Assembly (NCBI RefSeq): GCF_001279725.1
Contig: NZ_LGDE01000249.1
Span: 3,359 to 67,358, forward strand
Length of the DNA stretch: 64,000 nucleotides
Direction of reading: 5' to 3'
Origin: Streptomyces sp. WM4235
GTDB taxonomy: Bacteria; Actinomycetota; Actinomycetes; Streptomycetales; Streptomycetaceae
The position numbers and the translations under genes were made by a program. Position 1 is the first letter of the stretch. Each line of letters starts with the position of its first letter. The notes under the pieces are model-generated. The model was given only the letters and a program-made list of their open reading frames with translations, was not told where the DNA came from and searched no databases. Positions 12,872 to 20,916 of this stretch are shown here, piece by piece.

Positions 12872-13597
12872 GTGATCCCATTGGACGGCAAGGTCGTCGT
12901 CATCACCGGCGCCGGACGCGGGCAGGGCGCCGCCGAGGCCCGCCTGTGCGCGGAGGCGGGAGCCCGGGTCGTCGTCACCGACATCCGGGAGGAGGAGGGC
13001 CGGGAGGTCGCCGCGACCCTGGAGGACCAGGGGCTGTACGTCCACCACGACGTGGCCGACGCCGACGGCTGGGCCCGGGTCGTACGGGAGGCCGTGGCCG
13101 CCTTCGGCACGATCTCGGCGCTCGTCAACAACGCGGCCCTGTGGCGCACCGCCCACGTGGAGCGGCAGTCCCTCGCCGACTTCGAGGCGCTGCTGCGGGT
13201 CAACCTGCTCGGCCCCTTCCTCGGCATCCAGGCCGTCGCCCCCGTCATGCGCGCCGGCGGGGGCGGTTCGATCGTCAACGTGTCCTCCACCGCCGGACTG
13301 GTCGGCATCCCGGGCCACGCGGCCTACGGATCCACCAAGTTCGCCCTGCGCGGGCTGACCCGGTCGGCCGCCCTGGACCTGGCGGGGGACCGGATCCGCG
13401 TCAACTCCGTGCACCCGGGCGCCATCGACACCCCGATGATCTCCGCGGTGTCGGACAAGGACTGGTCCCACGTGCCGCTGGGCCGCATGGGCCGGCCCGA
13501 GGAGGTCGGGGAACTGGTCCGGTTCCTCTGCTCGGACGCCTCCTCGTACGTCACCGGCGGCGAGTTCACCGTGGACGGGGGGACGACGGCCCGATGA
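12872..13597 (+). CDS. Short-chain dehydrogenase/reductase
   Basis: A 241-residue classical SDR. It has the TGAGRGQG cofactor motif near residue 14, NNAA near 90, catalytic Ser in SSTAG near 139, YGSTK near 152 and a C-terminal [17 protein letters not shown] after beta-2 suggests NAD preference. The GTG at 12872 follows an SD GGAGGG by about 8 bases; an upstream in-frame GTG at 12806 lacks one. It overlaps the esterase gene by 4 bases (ATGA). The pair is probably under the divergent PadR. Its substrate is unknown, and a link to the steroid cluster downstream is possible but unproven. Confidence 0.88.
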   Translation: MIPLDGKVVVITGAGRGQGAAEARLCAEAGARVVVTDIREEEGREVAATLEDQGLYVHHDVADADGWARVVREAVAAFGTISALVNNAALWRTAHVERQSLADFEALLRVNLLGPFLGIQAVAPVMRAGGGGSIVNVSSTAGLVGIPGHAAYGSTKFALRGLTRSAALDLAGDRIRVNSVHPGAIDTPMISAVSDKDWSHVPLGRMGRPEEVGELVRFLCSDASSYVTGGEFTVDGGTTAR

Positions 13598-14469
13598 GCG
13601 ACTCCCTCTCGCCCGCCGCCCGGCGGCTGTGCGACCTCATGGCCGCGGCCTTCCCCGGCCCCGGCGACCCGGACGCCCTACGGGCCGCGGCCACCGCCGG
13701 CGGGCGCGCCCCCGGACCCGCGGTGGCCGACGTGCACGACGACGACGCCCGCGGGGTCCCCGTCCGCGTGTACGACCCCGACCCCGGAGCCTCGGGGCGC
13801 CCGCTCGTCGTCTACCTCCACGGCGGCGGCTGGGTCATGTGCGACCTCGACACCCATGACCCCGGCTGCCGCCGGCTCGCCGCCGCCTCGGGCGCGGTCG
13901 TCGTCTCCGTCGACTACCGGCTCGCCCCCGAACACCCCTGGCCCGCCGCGCCCGACGACGCGCTGACCGCGCTGCTGTGGGCCCGCTCCCGAGCCGCCGC
14001 GCTGGGCTGCGACCCCGACCGGACGATCGTCGCCGGGGACTCCAGCGGCGGCACCCTGGCGGCCGTGACCGCGCTGCGGGCCCCCGAACTCCTCGCGGGA
14101 CAACTGCTGTTCTACCCGCCCCTGGACGCGGCCATGGACACCCCGTCCGTGGAGAGGTACGGGCGGGGGTACTTCCACACCGCCGCCCACATGGCCTGGT
14201 ACTGGGACCGGTACGGCGGGGACCCCGCGCACCCGCACGTCTCGCCGCTGCGCGCCCCCGACCTGACCGCACTGCCGCGCACCCTGATCGTCCTCGCCGA
14301 CTGCGACGTGCTGCGGGACGAGGGGCTGGCGTACGCCCGCCGGCTGGGGGAGGCGGGCGTGGACTGCGGCGTCCAGCTGTACCCGGGCGTCTTCCACGGC
14401 TTCCTGGGCACACCGCTGCCGGCCGCCGGCGCGGCGTACGCGGCGGCCGCCGCGTGGATCAGGGGCTGA
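13594..14469 (+). CDS. Alpha/beta hydrolase, HSL-type esterase
   Basis: A 291-residue hormone-sensitive-lipase family esterase. The oxyanion motif is HGGG (near 75), the nucleophile elbow GDSSGG (near 149), the acid in the DVLRDEG strand (near 245) and His in FHGF (near 268). The start is the ATGA overlap with the SDR, so the two are co-translated. It would hydrolyse a small acyl ester; substrate unknown. Confidence 0.88.
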   Translation: MSDSLSPAARRLCDLMAAAFPGPGDPDALRAAATAGGRAPGPAVADVHDDDARGVPVRVYDPDPGASGRPLVVYLHGGGWVMCDLDTHDPGCRRLAAASGAVVVSVDYRLAPEHPWPAAPDDALTALLWARSRAAALGCDPDRTIVAGDSSGGTLAAVTALRAPELLAGQLLFYPPLDAAMDTPSVERYGRGYFHTAAHMAWYWDRYGGDPAHPHVSPLRAPDLTALPRTLIVLADCDVLRDEGLAYARRLGEAGVDCGVQLYPGVFHGFLGTPLPAAGAAYAAAAAWIRG

Positions 14470-14575
14470 GGGGGCGGCACGGTCCGGCCCGTGGAGGCCG
14501 TGCGGTGCTCCCCGGACGCGCCCGGGCGCCGGCGAACCGCTGTCGAAGATCGGCGGCGGCGCGAAGAATGGGCCC

Positions 14576-15310
14576 ATGACGATCCCCTCCCGCGCCCGCT
14601 CCTTCGACGCCGCCGCCGCGCTGTACGCCGCGCACCGGCCCGCCTACCCCGACGCGCTCCTCGACGCCCTGGAGGAGCTGAGCGGCCGCCCGCTCGCCGG
14701 CTCCCGGGTCGCCGACGTGGGGGCCGGGACCGGCATCGCGACGGCCCTGCTGCACGCGCGCGGGGCGCACGTCCTCGCCGTCGAACCCGGCGACGGGATG
14801 GCCGCCGAACTGCGCCGCGCGCACCCCTGGATACCGCTGGTGCGCGGGGACGGCGACCGGCTGCCGCTGGCCGGCGACGCCTTCGACCTGCTCACCTACG
14901 CGCAGGCCTGGCACTGGACCGACCCCGCCCGCTCCGTCCCCGAGGCCCGCCGCGTGCTGCGGCCCGGCGGCGCGCTCGCGATCTGGTGGAACGACATGGA
15001 CGAGTCGGTGCCGTGGGTCGCCGAACAGGCCGCGCGGATCCGGGCCCTCTTCGGCGCCGACGGCGTGTCCTTCCGCACGCTGCCCGCCGGCCTCGACTCC
15101 GGTTTCCGCACCCGCACCGTGCCCTGGTCCCGCCGGATCACCCTCGACGAGCACCTCGCCAACCTCGCCAGCCACTCGGCGTTCCTGCTCCTCGGCGAGG
15201 CCGGCACCCGGGAGTTCACGGACCGGGAGCGGTCGGTGCTGGGCGCCCTCTTCCCGGACGGCACGGTGGAGGAGCCGTACGTGGTCAGCCTCCACGTGAG
15301 CGTCCTGTGA
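14576..15310 (+). CDS. Class I SAM-dependent methyltransferase
   Basis: A 244-residue methyltransferase. SAM motif I is VADVGAGTGIAT near residue 45, with AVEPG after beta-2, FDLLTYAQAWHWTD (motif IV region) near 102 and LRPGGALAIWW near 129. This is the Methyltransf_11-type layout used on small molecules. It appears to be its own unit 106 bases after the esterase, converging on the acyl-CoA dehydrogenase genes. Substrate unknown. Confidence 0.88.
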   Translation: MTIPSRARSFDAAAALYAAHRPAYPDALLDALEELSGRPLAGSRVADVGAGTGIATALLHARGAHVLAVEPGDGMAAELRRAHPWIPLVRGDGDRLPLAGDAFDLLTYAQAWHWTDPARSVPEARRVLRPGGALAIWWNDMDESVPWVAEQAARIRALFGADGVSFRTLPAGLDSGFRTRTVPWSRRITLDEHLANLASHSAFLLLGEAGTREFTDRERSVLGALFPDGTVEEPYVVSLHVSVL

Positions 15311-15392
15311 CGGGTGCGGTGACGGTCGCGCCCCACGAACGCGACCGCGATCACGCCCGGGACCGTGACCGCGGCGGGGACCGCGGCCACCG

Positions 15393-16385
15393 CTACCGCC
15401 CGGCGGCCCCGAGCACCGCCGCCCGGCACGCCGACGGCGTCCCCCACGCGTCCCGCAGCGGGCGCGCCTTGCGCAGCCACAGCGACAGGTCCAACTCCTC
15501 GGTGTAGCCGACCGCCCCGTGGAGTTGGAGCGCCGTCATCGCCGCCGCGTACGAGGCCTCGCCCGCCGCGAGCTTCGCCGCCGCGACCTCGCCCGGATCG
15601 AGGGACAGCCCGGCCGCCCACACCAGCGGCCGGGCGAACTCCAGGCCCAGCAGGGTGTCCGCCAGCCGGTGCTTGACCGCCTGGAACCCGCCGATCCGCG
15701 TGCCGAACTGCGTGCGCTGCTTCGCGTACTCCACCGTCCGCGTCAACAGGGTCTCCCCGACGCCCAGGCACTGCGCCGCCGTCAGCAGCCGCGCCCACCC
15801 CAGGGCGCTGTGCGCCGCCGCCGTCACCGAGGGCCCGCGGGCCAGCAGCTCACCGCCCCCGGCCGGGGGGCGCAGCAGTCTGCGCGTCGGGTCGGTCGAG
15901 CGCAGGACCGGCGGTCCGCCGTCCGGGTCCGCCAGCCGCAGTTCGCCGGCCTCCGACACCGTGAAGCAGTACGTGGCCGCGTCCGCGTCCAGGGCGTACG
16001 GGGCCGCGTCCGCCAGGGTCAGCGAGGCCGAGGCGCCGCCCGAGAGAAGCCCCGGGAGGAAACGCTTCGCCGGCCCCTCGTCGTCCAGACCCGCCAGCAG
16101 CACCGAGGCCGCGACCGTCTCCACCACCGGACCCGGCACCCCGGCCCGCCCCAACTCCACGAACCCGAGGGCCGCTTCCAGCGGCAGCGGCCCGAGCCCG
16201 TCGTGTTCCTCGCCGGCGGCGAGCGCGAACAGGCCGGTGTCGGCGAGGCGGGACCACAGGGCCCGCCCCGGCGCGTGGTCGCCCGCGCCCCAGGCCCGTA
16301 CGGCCGCCGGGACCTCGGACGCGTCGAGCAGCCGGCGCAGTGTCCGCACGAACTCGCGCTGTTCGTCGGTCGGCAGGAAGCGCAT
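15393..16385 (-). CDS. fadE32: Acyl-CoA dehydrogenase, steroid-type beta subunit (FadE32/FadE33-like)
   Basis: A 330-residue, short acyl-CoA dehydrogenase of the kind that pairs with a longer partner in steroid degradation (alpha2-beta2 ACADs). The C-terminal half has R-T-Q-F-G-T-R-I-G-F-Q-A-V-K-H (near 240) and LHGAVGYTEE (near 297). The N-terminal half is shortened and the catalytic Glu region is diverged, as in non-catalytic partners. Its ATG overlaps the upstream gene's stop by one base, so the two subunits are coupled. By family knowledge FadE32 acts on the methyl-oxo-octanedioyl-CoA intermediate of HIP breakdown. I cannot separate FadE32 from FadE33 by eye. Confidence 0.75.
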   Translation of the reverse strand: MRFLPTDEQREFVRTLRRLLDASEVPAAVRAWGAGDHAPGRALWSRLADTGLFALAAGEEHDGLGPLPLEAALGFVELGRAGVPGPVVETVAASVLLAGLDDEGPAKRFLPGLLSGGASASLTLADAAPYALDADAATYCFTVSEAGELRLADPDGGPPVLRSTDPTRRLLRPPAGGGELLARGPSVTAAAHSALGWARLLTAAQCLGVGETLLTRTVEYAKQRTQFGTRIGGFQAVKHRLADTLLGLEFARPLVWAAGLSLDPGEVAAAKLAAGEASYAAAMTALQLHGAVGYTEELDLSLWLRKARPLRDAWGTPSACRAAVLGAAGR

Positions 16386-17530
16386 CAGCGGCGGCCCTTC
16401 GGGAGGCCGAGCAGCCGCTCGGCGATGATGTCGCGCTGGATCTCGTTCGTCCCGGCGTAGATCGGGCCGGCCAGGGAGAAGAGCCACGGTTCGGCCCACT
16501 CGCCGTCCGCCAGCTCCGCGTCCGCGCCCAGCAGGTCGAGCGCCGTCTCGTGCAGGGCGATGTCGTACCGGGACCAGAACACCTTGTTCAGGCTGGACTC
16601 GGCGCCGATCGTCTCGCCCGCCGCGAACCGCGAGGCGTTCCCCCAGGTGAACAGCTCGTACGCGCGCGCCCCGACCAGCGCGTCCGCGACCCGGTCCGAC
16701 AGCGCGGTGTCGGCGGGATCCCCGACCTCCCGCCACAGCCCGAGCAGCCGGTCCGCCGCCGCCAGGAAACGGCCGGGGGAGCGCAGGGTCAGCCCCCGCT
16801 CGTTGCCGGTCGTGGACATCGCGATCCGCCAGCCCTGCCCCGGCTCCCCGATGACGTCCTCGTCCGGGACGAACACCCGGTCCAGGAAGAGTTCCGCGAA
16901 CGCCGGTTTGCCGTCCAGGCGGCCGATCGGCCGCACCGTCACCCCCGGCGCACGCAAGTCGAACATCAGGTACGTCAGCCCCTGGTGCGGCTTCGGGGCC
17001 TGGGGGTCGCTCCGGAAGATGCCGAACGCCCGGTCCGCGAACGCCGCCCGCGAGGACCAGGTCTTCTGCCCGGACAGCAGCCAACCCCCCTCCGTGCGGA
17101 CCGCCCTCGACGTCAGGGAGGCCAGGTCGGAGCCCGACTCCGGCTCCGACCAGGCCTGCGCCCAGATCACCTCGCCGCTCGCCATGGACGGCAGCACCCG
17201 CGCCCGCTGTTCGGCCGTCGCGTGGTCGAACAGGGTGGGGGCCAGCAGGTTGATGCCGTTCTGGGAGACCCGGCCGGGCGCGCCCGCCGCCCAGTACTCC
17301 TCCTCGAACACCAGCCACCGCTCGATGTCCACGCCCCGGCCGCCGTACTCCTCCGGCCAGGACACCACCGCCCAACGGTCGGCGTGCAGCCGGGCCTCCC
17401 ACTCCCGGTGCGCCGCGAAACCCTCGGCCGTCTCCAGCGAGGGGAGGGGGGCGGCCGGGACGTGCCCGGCCAGCCAGGCCCGGGCCTCCTCGCGGAAGGC
17501 CTCCACCCGCGGCGTGTGGGTGAGGTCCAT
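16385..17530 (-). CDS. fadE31: Acyl-CoA dehydrogenase, FadE31-like
   Basis: A 381-residue FAD acyl-CoA dehydrogenase. It has FEEEYWAAGAPGRVSQNG, AQAWSEPESGSDLASL (near 125-140), SGQKTWSSRA and a C-terminal TNEIQRDIIAERLLGLPKG. These segments resemble mycobacterial FadE31 much more than FadE30. It is the first full gene of a leftward operon with the FadE32-like subunit. A KstR2-like palindrome lies about 100 bases upstream at 17633. Expected role: dehydrogenation of a late HIP-pathway acyl-CoA together with its short partner. Confidence 0.82.
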   Translation of the reverse strand: MDLTHTPRVEAFREEARAWLAGHVPAAPLPSLETAEGFAAHREWEARLHADRWAVVSWPEEYGGRGVDIERWLVFEEEYWAAGAPGRVSQNGINLLAPTLFDHATAEQRARVLPSMASGEVIWAQAWSEPESGSDLASLTSRAVRTEGGWLLSGQKTWSSRAAFADRAFGIFRSDPQAPKPHQGLTYLMFDLRAPGVTVRPIGRLDGKPAFAELFLDRVFVPDEDVIGEPGQGWRIAMSTTGNERGLTLRSPGRFLAAADRLLGLWREVGDPADTALSDRVADALVGARAYELFTWGNASRFAAGETIGAESSLNKVFWSRYDIALHETALDLLGADAELADGEWAEPWLFSLAGPIYAGTNEIQRDIIAERLLGLPKGRR

Positions 17531-17619
17531 CAGCCGGTCGCCCCCTTCGCGGTGGCGCCCTTCGGGGTCGCGTGGAGCACCGGCGGTCCGTCGGTCTCGG
17601 GGGTGCGGGCAGCGGACAT
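17530..17619 (-). CDS. Possible 29-residue ORF ahead of fadE31 (fadD3 slot)
   Basis: ATG at 17619 reads 29 codons, ending with a TGA that overlaps the fadE31 ATG by one base (TGATG), so it is placed for coupled translation. The protein is Thr/Ala/Gly rich with a KGATAKGATG tail and no recognisable domain. In mycobacteria fadD3 (HIP-CoA ligase) precedes fadE31; this could be all that remains of an upstream gene, or a chance ORF. Confidence 0.3.
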   Translation of the reverse strand: MSAARTPETDGPPVLHATPKGATAKGATG

Positions 17620-17632
17620 CGACACATCCTTC

Positions 17633-17648
17633 CCTAACAAGTGTTTGG
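17633..17648. promoter_or_regulatory. Candidate KstR2 operator, block A
   Basis: CCTAACA-AG-TGTTTGG is an imperfect palindrome (one mismatch between arms) in the divergent region between fadE31 and ipdF. The same motif occurs at 27176-27191 in the second divergent promoter. The CACTTGTTA half, read on the minus strand, resembles the mycobacterial KstR2 site. Confidence 0.65.
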
Positions 17649-17722
17649 TAGGTTAACGTACGGGCGGGAGCGGCGTCGAGGAGAGCGGCGCCGGCTCTTC
17701 TCCGCACCGACACCGGCCACGC

Positions 17723-17794
17723 GGCCCGGACGGGATCCAGCGCGACACCATCGCCGAGCGGCTCCTCGGCCTTCCCCAGGAGGTACGGGCGTGA
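17723..17794 (+). pseudogene. C-terminal relic of an acyl-CoA dehydrogenase (ipdE1/fadE30 position)
   Basis: Frame 2 from 17735 reads IQRDTIAERLLGLPQEVRA then TGA at 17792-17794. Its first 14 residues differ from the C-terminal segment of FadE31 (IQRDIIAERLLGLP) at one position. No start or remaining ACAD domain exists upstream: only about 90 bases separate it from the operator. The stop overlaps the ipdF GTG, as expected for the last codons of a gene once coupled to ipdF. In mycobacteria the gene before ipdF is fadE30 (ipdE1). I infer a deletion removed the body of that gene. Confidence 0.7.
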
Positions 17795-18576
17795 ACGCAC
17801 CCGAGTACGTCACCGGGCACGGGCTGCTCGCCGGCCGAACCGCCGTGATCACCGCCGCCGCCGGGGCCGGCATCGGCGGCGCGACCGCCCGCCGCTTCCT
17901 GGAGGAGGGGGCCCGCGTCCTGATCGGCGACGCCCACACCCGCCGCCTCAAGGAGACCGAAGGCGCGCTGGCCGCCGAGTTCGGGGCGGACCGGATCGAC
18001 TCCCTGCCGTGCGACGTCACCGACGAGGACCAGGTCCGGGCTCTGTTCACACACGCCGAACAGACCCACGGCGCCCTCGACATCGTCGTCAACAACGCCG
18101 GACTCGGCGGCACCGCCGCCCTGGTCGACATGACCGACGACCAGTGGGGCCGGGTCCTCGACGTCACCCTCAACGGCACCTTCCGCTGCACCCGGGCCGC
18201 CCTGCGCTCCTTCAAGGCCGCGGGCACCGGCGGCGGGGTCGTCGTCAACAACGCCTCCGTCGTCGGCTGGCGCGCCCAGACCGGTCAGGCCCACTACGCC
18301 GCCGCCAAGGCCGGGGTGATGGCGCTCACCCGCTGCGCCGCCCTGGAGGCCGCCGAGTTCGGCGTACGGATCAACGCGGTCGCCCCCAGCCTCGCCATGC
18401 ACCCGCACCTGGTGAAGGTCACGAGCGAGGAACTCCTCGCCGAACTCACCGCCCGCGAGGCCTTCGGCCGGTACGCCGAACCCTGGGAGGTCGCCAACGT
18501 CATCGTGTTCCTGGCCAGCGGCTACTCGTCGTACATGACCGGCGAGACGGTGTCGGTCAGCAGCCAGCACGCGTAG
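17791..18576 (+). CDS. ipdF: SDR, probable 5-hydroxy-HIC-CoA dehydrogenase (IpdF-like)
   Basis: A 261-residue SDR: TAAAGAGIGG cofactor loop near residue 22, NNAG near 102, Ser in NNASVVG near 152 and YAAAK near 168. Unusually, catalytic-site spacing is kept but the C-terminus lacks the common GG(x)DGG end. It starts at a GTG with SD AGGAGG 7 bases upstream, both of which lie inside an old ACAD 3' end. It is followed by kstR2 and fadA6 in the mycobacterial order (Rv3559c-Rv3557c-Rv3556c). Family knowledge: IpdF oxidises the 5-hydroxyl of 5-OH-HIC-CoA. The function here rests on context. Confidence 0.72.
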   Translation: MNAPEYVTGHGLLAGRTAVITAAAGAGIGGATARRFLEEGARVLIGDAHTRRLKETEGALAAEFGADRIDSLPCDVTDEDQVRALFTHAEQTHGALDIVVNNAGLGGTAALVDMTDDQWGRVLDVTLNGTFRCTRAALRSFKAAGTGGGVVVNNASVVGWRAQTGQAHYAAAKAGVMALTRCAALEAAEFGVRINAVAPSLAMHPHLVKVTSEELLAELTAREAFGRYAEPWEVANVIVFLASGYSSYMTGETVSVSSQHA

Positions 18577-18591
18577 GTCGAGAATGGGCGC

Positions 18592-19206
18592 GTGCCGACG
18601 AACAAGAAGAAGCCACAGGTGACCGCGTCCCCCGAGCGCAGACGGGAGCTCCTCGACACCGCCGCCGAGGTCTTCGCCGCGCAGGGCTACAACGCCACCA
18701 CCGTGCGCAAGATCGCCGATGCCGCCGGGATGCTCGCCGGCAGCCTTTACTACCACTTCGATTCCAAGGAATCGATGCTCGACGAGATCCTCTCCGCCTT
18801 CCTGAACGAGCTGTGGGCGGGGTACGACACCGTCCTCGCCGCCGGTCTCGGCCCCAGGGAGACCATCGAGGCCCTCGTCACCGAGTCCTTCCGGGAGATC
18901 GACCGGCACCGCGCCGCCGTCGCGATCTACCAGAAGGAATCCCGCCACCTGTCCGCGCAACCCCGCTTCCACTACCTCTCCGACTCGCAGCAGAAGTTCG
19001 AGAAGGCCTGGCTGGGGACGCTGGAGCGCGGGGTGGCCGCCAAGGCCTTCCGGGCCGACCTGGACATCCGCCTCACCTACCGCTTCGTGCGCGACACGGT
19101 GTGGGTCGCGGCCTCCTGGTACCGGCCGGGCGGACAGCACAGCCCCGACGAGATCGCCCGTCAGTACCTGTCGATGGTGCTGGACGGGATCGCCCTGCGC
19201 GACTGA
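18592..19206 (+). CDS. kstR2: TetR-family regulator, KstR2-like
   Basis: A 204-residue TetR regulator. The HTH occupies about residues 15-65 (LLDTAAEVFAAQGYNATTV ... AGSLYYHFDSKESML). The ligand domain keeps segments typical of KstR2: AIYQKESRHL, SAQPRFHYL and a YRFVRDTVWVAASWYRPGG stretch. KstR2 represses the HIP-degradation genes and is released by HIP-CoA. The gene sits between ipdF and fadA6 as in mycobacteria, and matching palindromes lie in both divergent promoters of the cluster. It starts at a GTG with a weak SD; no operator is seen directly before it, so it is probably expressed with ipdF. Confidence 0.8.
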   Translation: MPTNKKKPQVTASPERRRELLDTAAEVFAAQGYNATTVRKIADAAGMLAGSLYYHFDSKESMLDEILSAFLNELWAGYDTVLAAGLGPRETIEALVTESFREIDRHRAAVAIYQKESRHLSAQPRFHYLSDSQQKFEKAWLGTLERGVAAKAFRADLDIRLTYRFVRDTVWVAASWYRPGGQHSPDEIARQYLSMVLDGIALRD

Positions 19207-19225
19207 CCGAACCAGAGGAGCCCCG

Positions 19226-20383
19226 ATGCCCGAGGCCTACATCGTCGACGCCGTACGCACCCCCGTGGGGCGACGCAAGGGAGGCCTGGCCGGCGTGCAC
19301 CCCGCCGACCTCGGCGCCCACGTCCTGCGGGCCCTGATGGAACGCTCCGGCGTGGACCCCGCCGCCGTCGAGGACGTGGTCTTCGGCTGCCTCGACACCG
19401 TCGGGCCGCAGGCCGGCGACATCGCGCGGACCGCCTGGCTCGCCGCCGGCCTCCCCGAGGAGGTCCCCGGGGTGACGGTGGACCGCCAGTGCGGCTCCTC
19501 CCAGCAGGCCGTCCACTTCGCGGCGCAGGGCGTGCTGTCCGGCACCCAGGACCTGGTCGTCGCCGGCGGCACCCAGAACATGTCGATGATCCCGATCGCC
19601 TTCGCCTCGCGGCAGGCCGCCGAGCCGCTGGGCCTCACCGAAGGCCCGTACGCGGGATCGCAGGGCTGGCGCGCCCGGTACGGCGACGCGCCCGTCAACC
19701 AGTTCCACGGGGCGCAGCTGATCGCCGAGAAGTGGAGGATCTCGCGCCTCGACATGGAGGAGTTCGCGCTGCGCTCGCACCGGCGGGCCCTGCGTGCGAT
19801 CGACGAGGGACGCTTCGAACGGGAGATCGTGCCGTACGGGGACGTCCGCGTGGACGAGGGCCCGCGCCGGGACACCACCCTGGAGAAGATGGCCGGCCTG
19901 CGGCCCGTGGTCGAGGGCGGCACCATCACGGCGGCCGTCTCCTCCCAGGTCTCCGACGGCGCCGCGGCGATGCTGATCGCCTCCGAGCGGGCGGTCGCCG
20001 AACACGGCCTGCGCCCCCGGGCCCGTATCCACCACCTGTCCGTACGGGGCGAGGACCCGATCCGGATGCTGTCCGCCCCGATCCCGGCGACGGCGCACGC
20101 CCTGAAGAAGACGGGCCTCTCGCTCGACGAGATCGACCTCGTGGAGATCAACGAGGCCTTCGCCCCCGTCGTGCTGGCCTGGCTGAAGGAGACCGGCGCG
20201 GACCCGGAGCGGGTCAACGTCAACGGCGGCGCCATCGCGCTCGGCCACCCCCTGGGCGCGACCGGCGTCAAGCTCATGACGACCCTGCTGCACGAGCTGG
20301 AGCGCACCGGGGGCCGCTACGGCCTCCAGACGATGTGCGAGGGCGGCGGACAGGCCAACGTGACGATCATCGAGCGGCTCTGA
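19226..20383 (+). CDS. fadA6: Acetyl-CoA acetyltransferase / thiolase, FadA6-like
   Basis: A 385-residue thiolase II with all catalytic groups: acylated Cys89 in DRQCGSSQQA, His341 in GHPLGATG and Cys371 in MCEGGGQANV; NEAFAPV (near 305) is the usual oxyanion Asn segment. The start follows an SD GAGGAG by 7 bases and lies 19 bases after kstR2. By synteny it is FadA6, the thiolase that cleaves the beta-keto intermediates released when the last steroid ring is opened. A general acetyl-CoA C-acetyltransferase activity is equally consistent with sequence alone. Confidence 0.85.
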   Translation: MPEAYIVDAVRTPVGRRKGGLAGVHPADLGAHVLRALMERSGVDPAAVEDVVFGCLDTVGPQAGDIARTAWLAAGLPEEVPGVTVDRQCGSSQQAVHFAAQGVLSGTQDLVVAGGTQNMSMIPIAFASRQAAEPLGLTEGPYAGSQGWRARYGDAPVNQFHGAQLIAEKWRISRLDMEEFALRSHRRALRAIDEGRFEREIVPYGDVRVDEGPRRDTTLEKMAGLRPVVEGGTITAAVSSQVSDGAAAMLIASERAVAEHGLRPRARIHHLSVRGEDPIRMLSAPIPATAHALKKTGLSLDEIDLVEINEAFAPVVLAWLKETGADPERVNVNGGAIALGHPLGATGVKLMTTLLHELERTGGRYGLQTMCEGGGQANVTIIERL

Positions 20384-20404
20384 GGCCCCCGGGGAACCGG
20401 ACCC

Positions 20405-20430
20405 CTCCGGGGCGCTCGGGCGCTCCGGAG
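20405..20430 (+). terminator. Terminator after fadA6
   Basis: A 10-bp stem with one G-T pair (20405-20414 with 20421-20430) and CTCGGG loop, 22 bases after the thiolase stop. Confidence 0.55.
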
Positions 20431-20487
20431 CCAGGTCACAGACCCGCGGGGGCGCGGGTGCGCCGGCGTGTGCTAGCTTAGAGCTCG

Positions 20488-20516
20488 TTGCAGTTGTGGT
20501 ACCCATGAACTTTATG
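20488..20516 (+). promoter_or_regulatory. Candidate cspA promoter
   Basis: TTGCAG (20488-20493) and TTTATG (20511-20516) are separated by 17 bases in an AT-richer stretch. Initiation just after would put the hairpin at 20518 at the very 5' end of the transcript. Confidence 0.45.
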
Positions 20517-20517
20517 T

Positions 20518-20560
20518 GCGCCTGACGGGAATGCTCCGACAGGCGCTTTAATTGTTTTTA
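20518..20560 (+). promoter_or_regulatory. Terminator-like hairpin with U tract in the cspA leader
   Basis: GCGCCTG (20518-20524) pairs with CAGGCGC (20540-20546), with a further inner CGG/CCG pairing. TTTAATTGTTTTTA follows immediately. It is upstream of cspA, not after a gene, and lies about 45-90 bases before the start. This looks like a leader attenuator or a stabilising 5' stem of a cold-shock mRNA. Confidence 0.55.
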
Positions 20561-20606
20561 CCGGGATCTCCGGATGGGGCCCTTGCCGCCTATTCAGGAG
20601 ATTCAA

Positions 20607-20813
20607 ATGGCACTTGGCACCGTGAAGTGGTTCAACTCGGAAAAGGGCTTCGGCTTCATCGAGCAGGACGGTGGCGGCCCGGACGTCTTCGCCCACTACT
20701 CGAACATCGCCACCCAGGGCTTCCGTGAGCTCCAGGAGGGCCAGCGCGTGTCCTTCGACGTCACCCAGGGCCAGAAGGGCCCCCAGGCGGAGAACATCCT
20801 CCCCGCCAACTGA
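20607..20813 (+). CDS. cspA: Cold shock protein
   Basis: A 68-residue single CSD protein with RNP1 (KGFGFIEQ) and RNP2 (VFAHYSNI) motifs and the standard [12 protein letters not shown] start. Binds single-stranded RNA/DNA and acts as an RNA chaperone. The ATG follows SD CAGGAG. A strong hairpin lies between it and the DEAD-box helicase gene, so the helicase may be transcribed partly by read-through; the pairing of cold-shock protein and RNA helicase is functionally sensible. Confidence 0.96.
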   Translation: MALGTVKWFNSEKGFGFIEQDGGGPDVFAHYSNIATQGFRELQEGQRVSFDVTQGQKGPQAENILPAN

Positions 20814-20825
20814 CGTAATCAGCAC

Positions 20826-20874
20826 GCCGGGGTCCGCACCGTGAAGGTGCGGGCCCCGGCTTGTCTGCTGTTTC
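20826..20874 (+). terminator. Strong terminator after cspA
   Basis: A 15-bp stem with one G-T pair (20826-20840 with 20846-20860), loop GTGAA, then a T-rich run TTGTCTGCTGTTT. It starts 13 bases after the cspA stop. Confidence 0.85.
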
Positions 20875-20916
20875 GACTGTTTGTTTTACCTGCCGGTTTC
20901 AGGAGGGCTTTCTCGC

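Noticed and set aside
16385..17530. Calling the long acyl-CoA dehydrogenase IpdE1 (FadE30)
   Set aside because: Its N-terminal and central segments (FEEEYWAAGAPGR; AQAWSEPESGSDLASL) resemble FadE31, and its strand and place relative to ipdF fit FadE31; the FadE30 slot holds only a relic.
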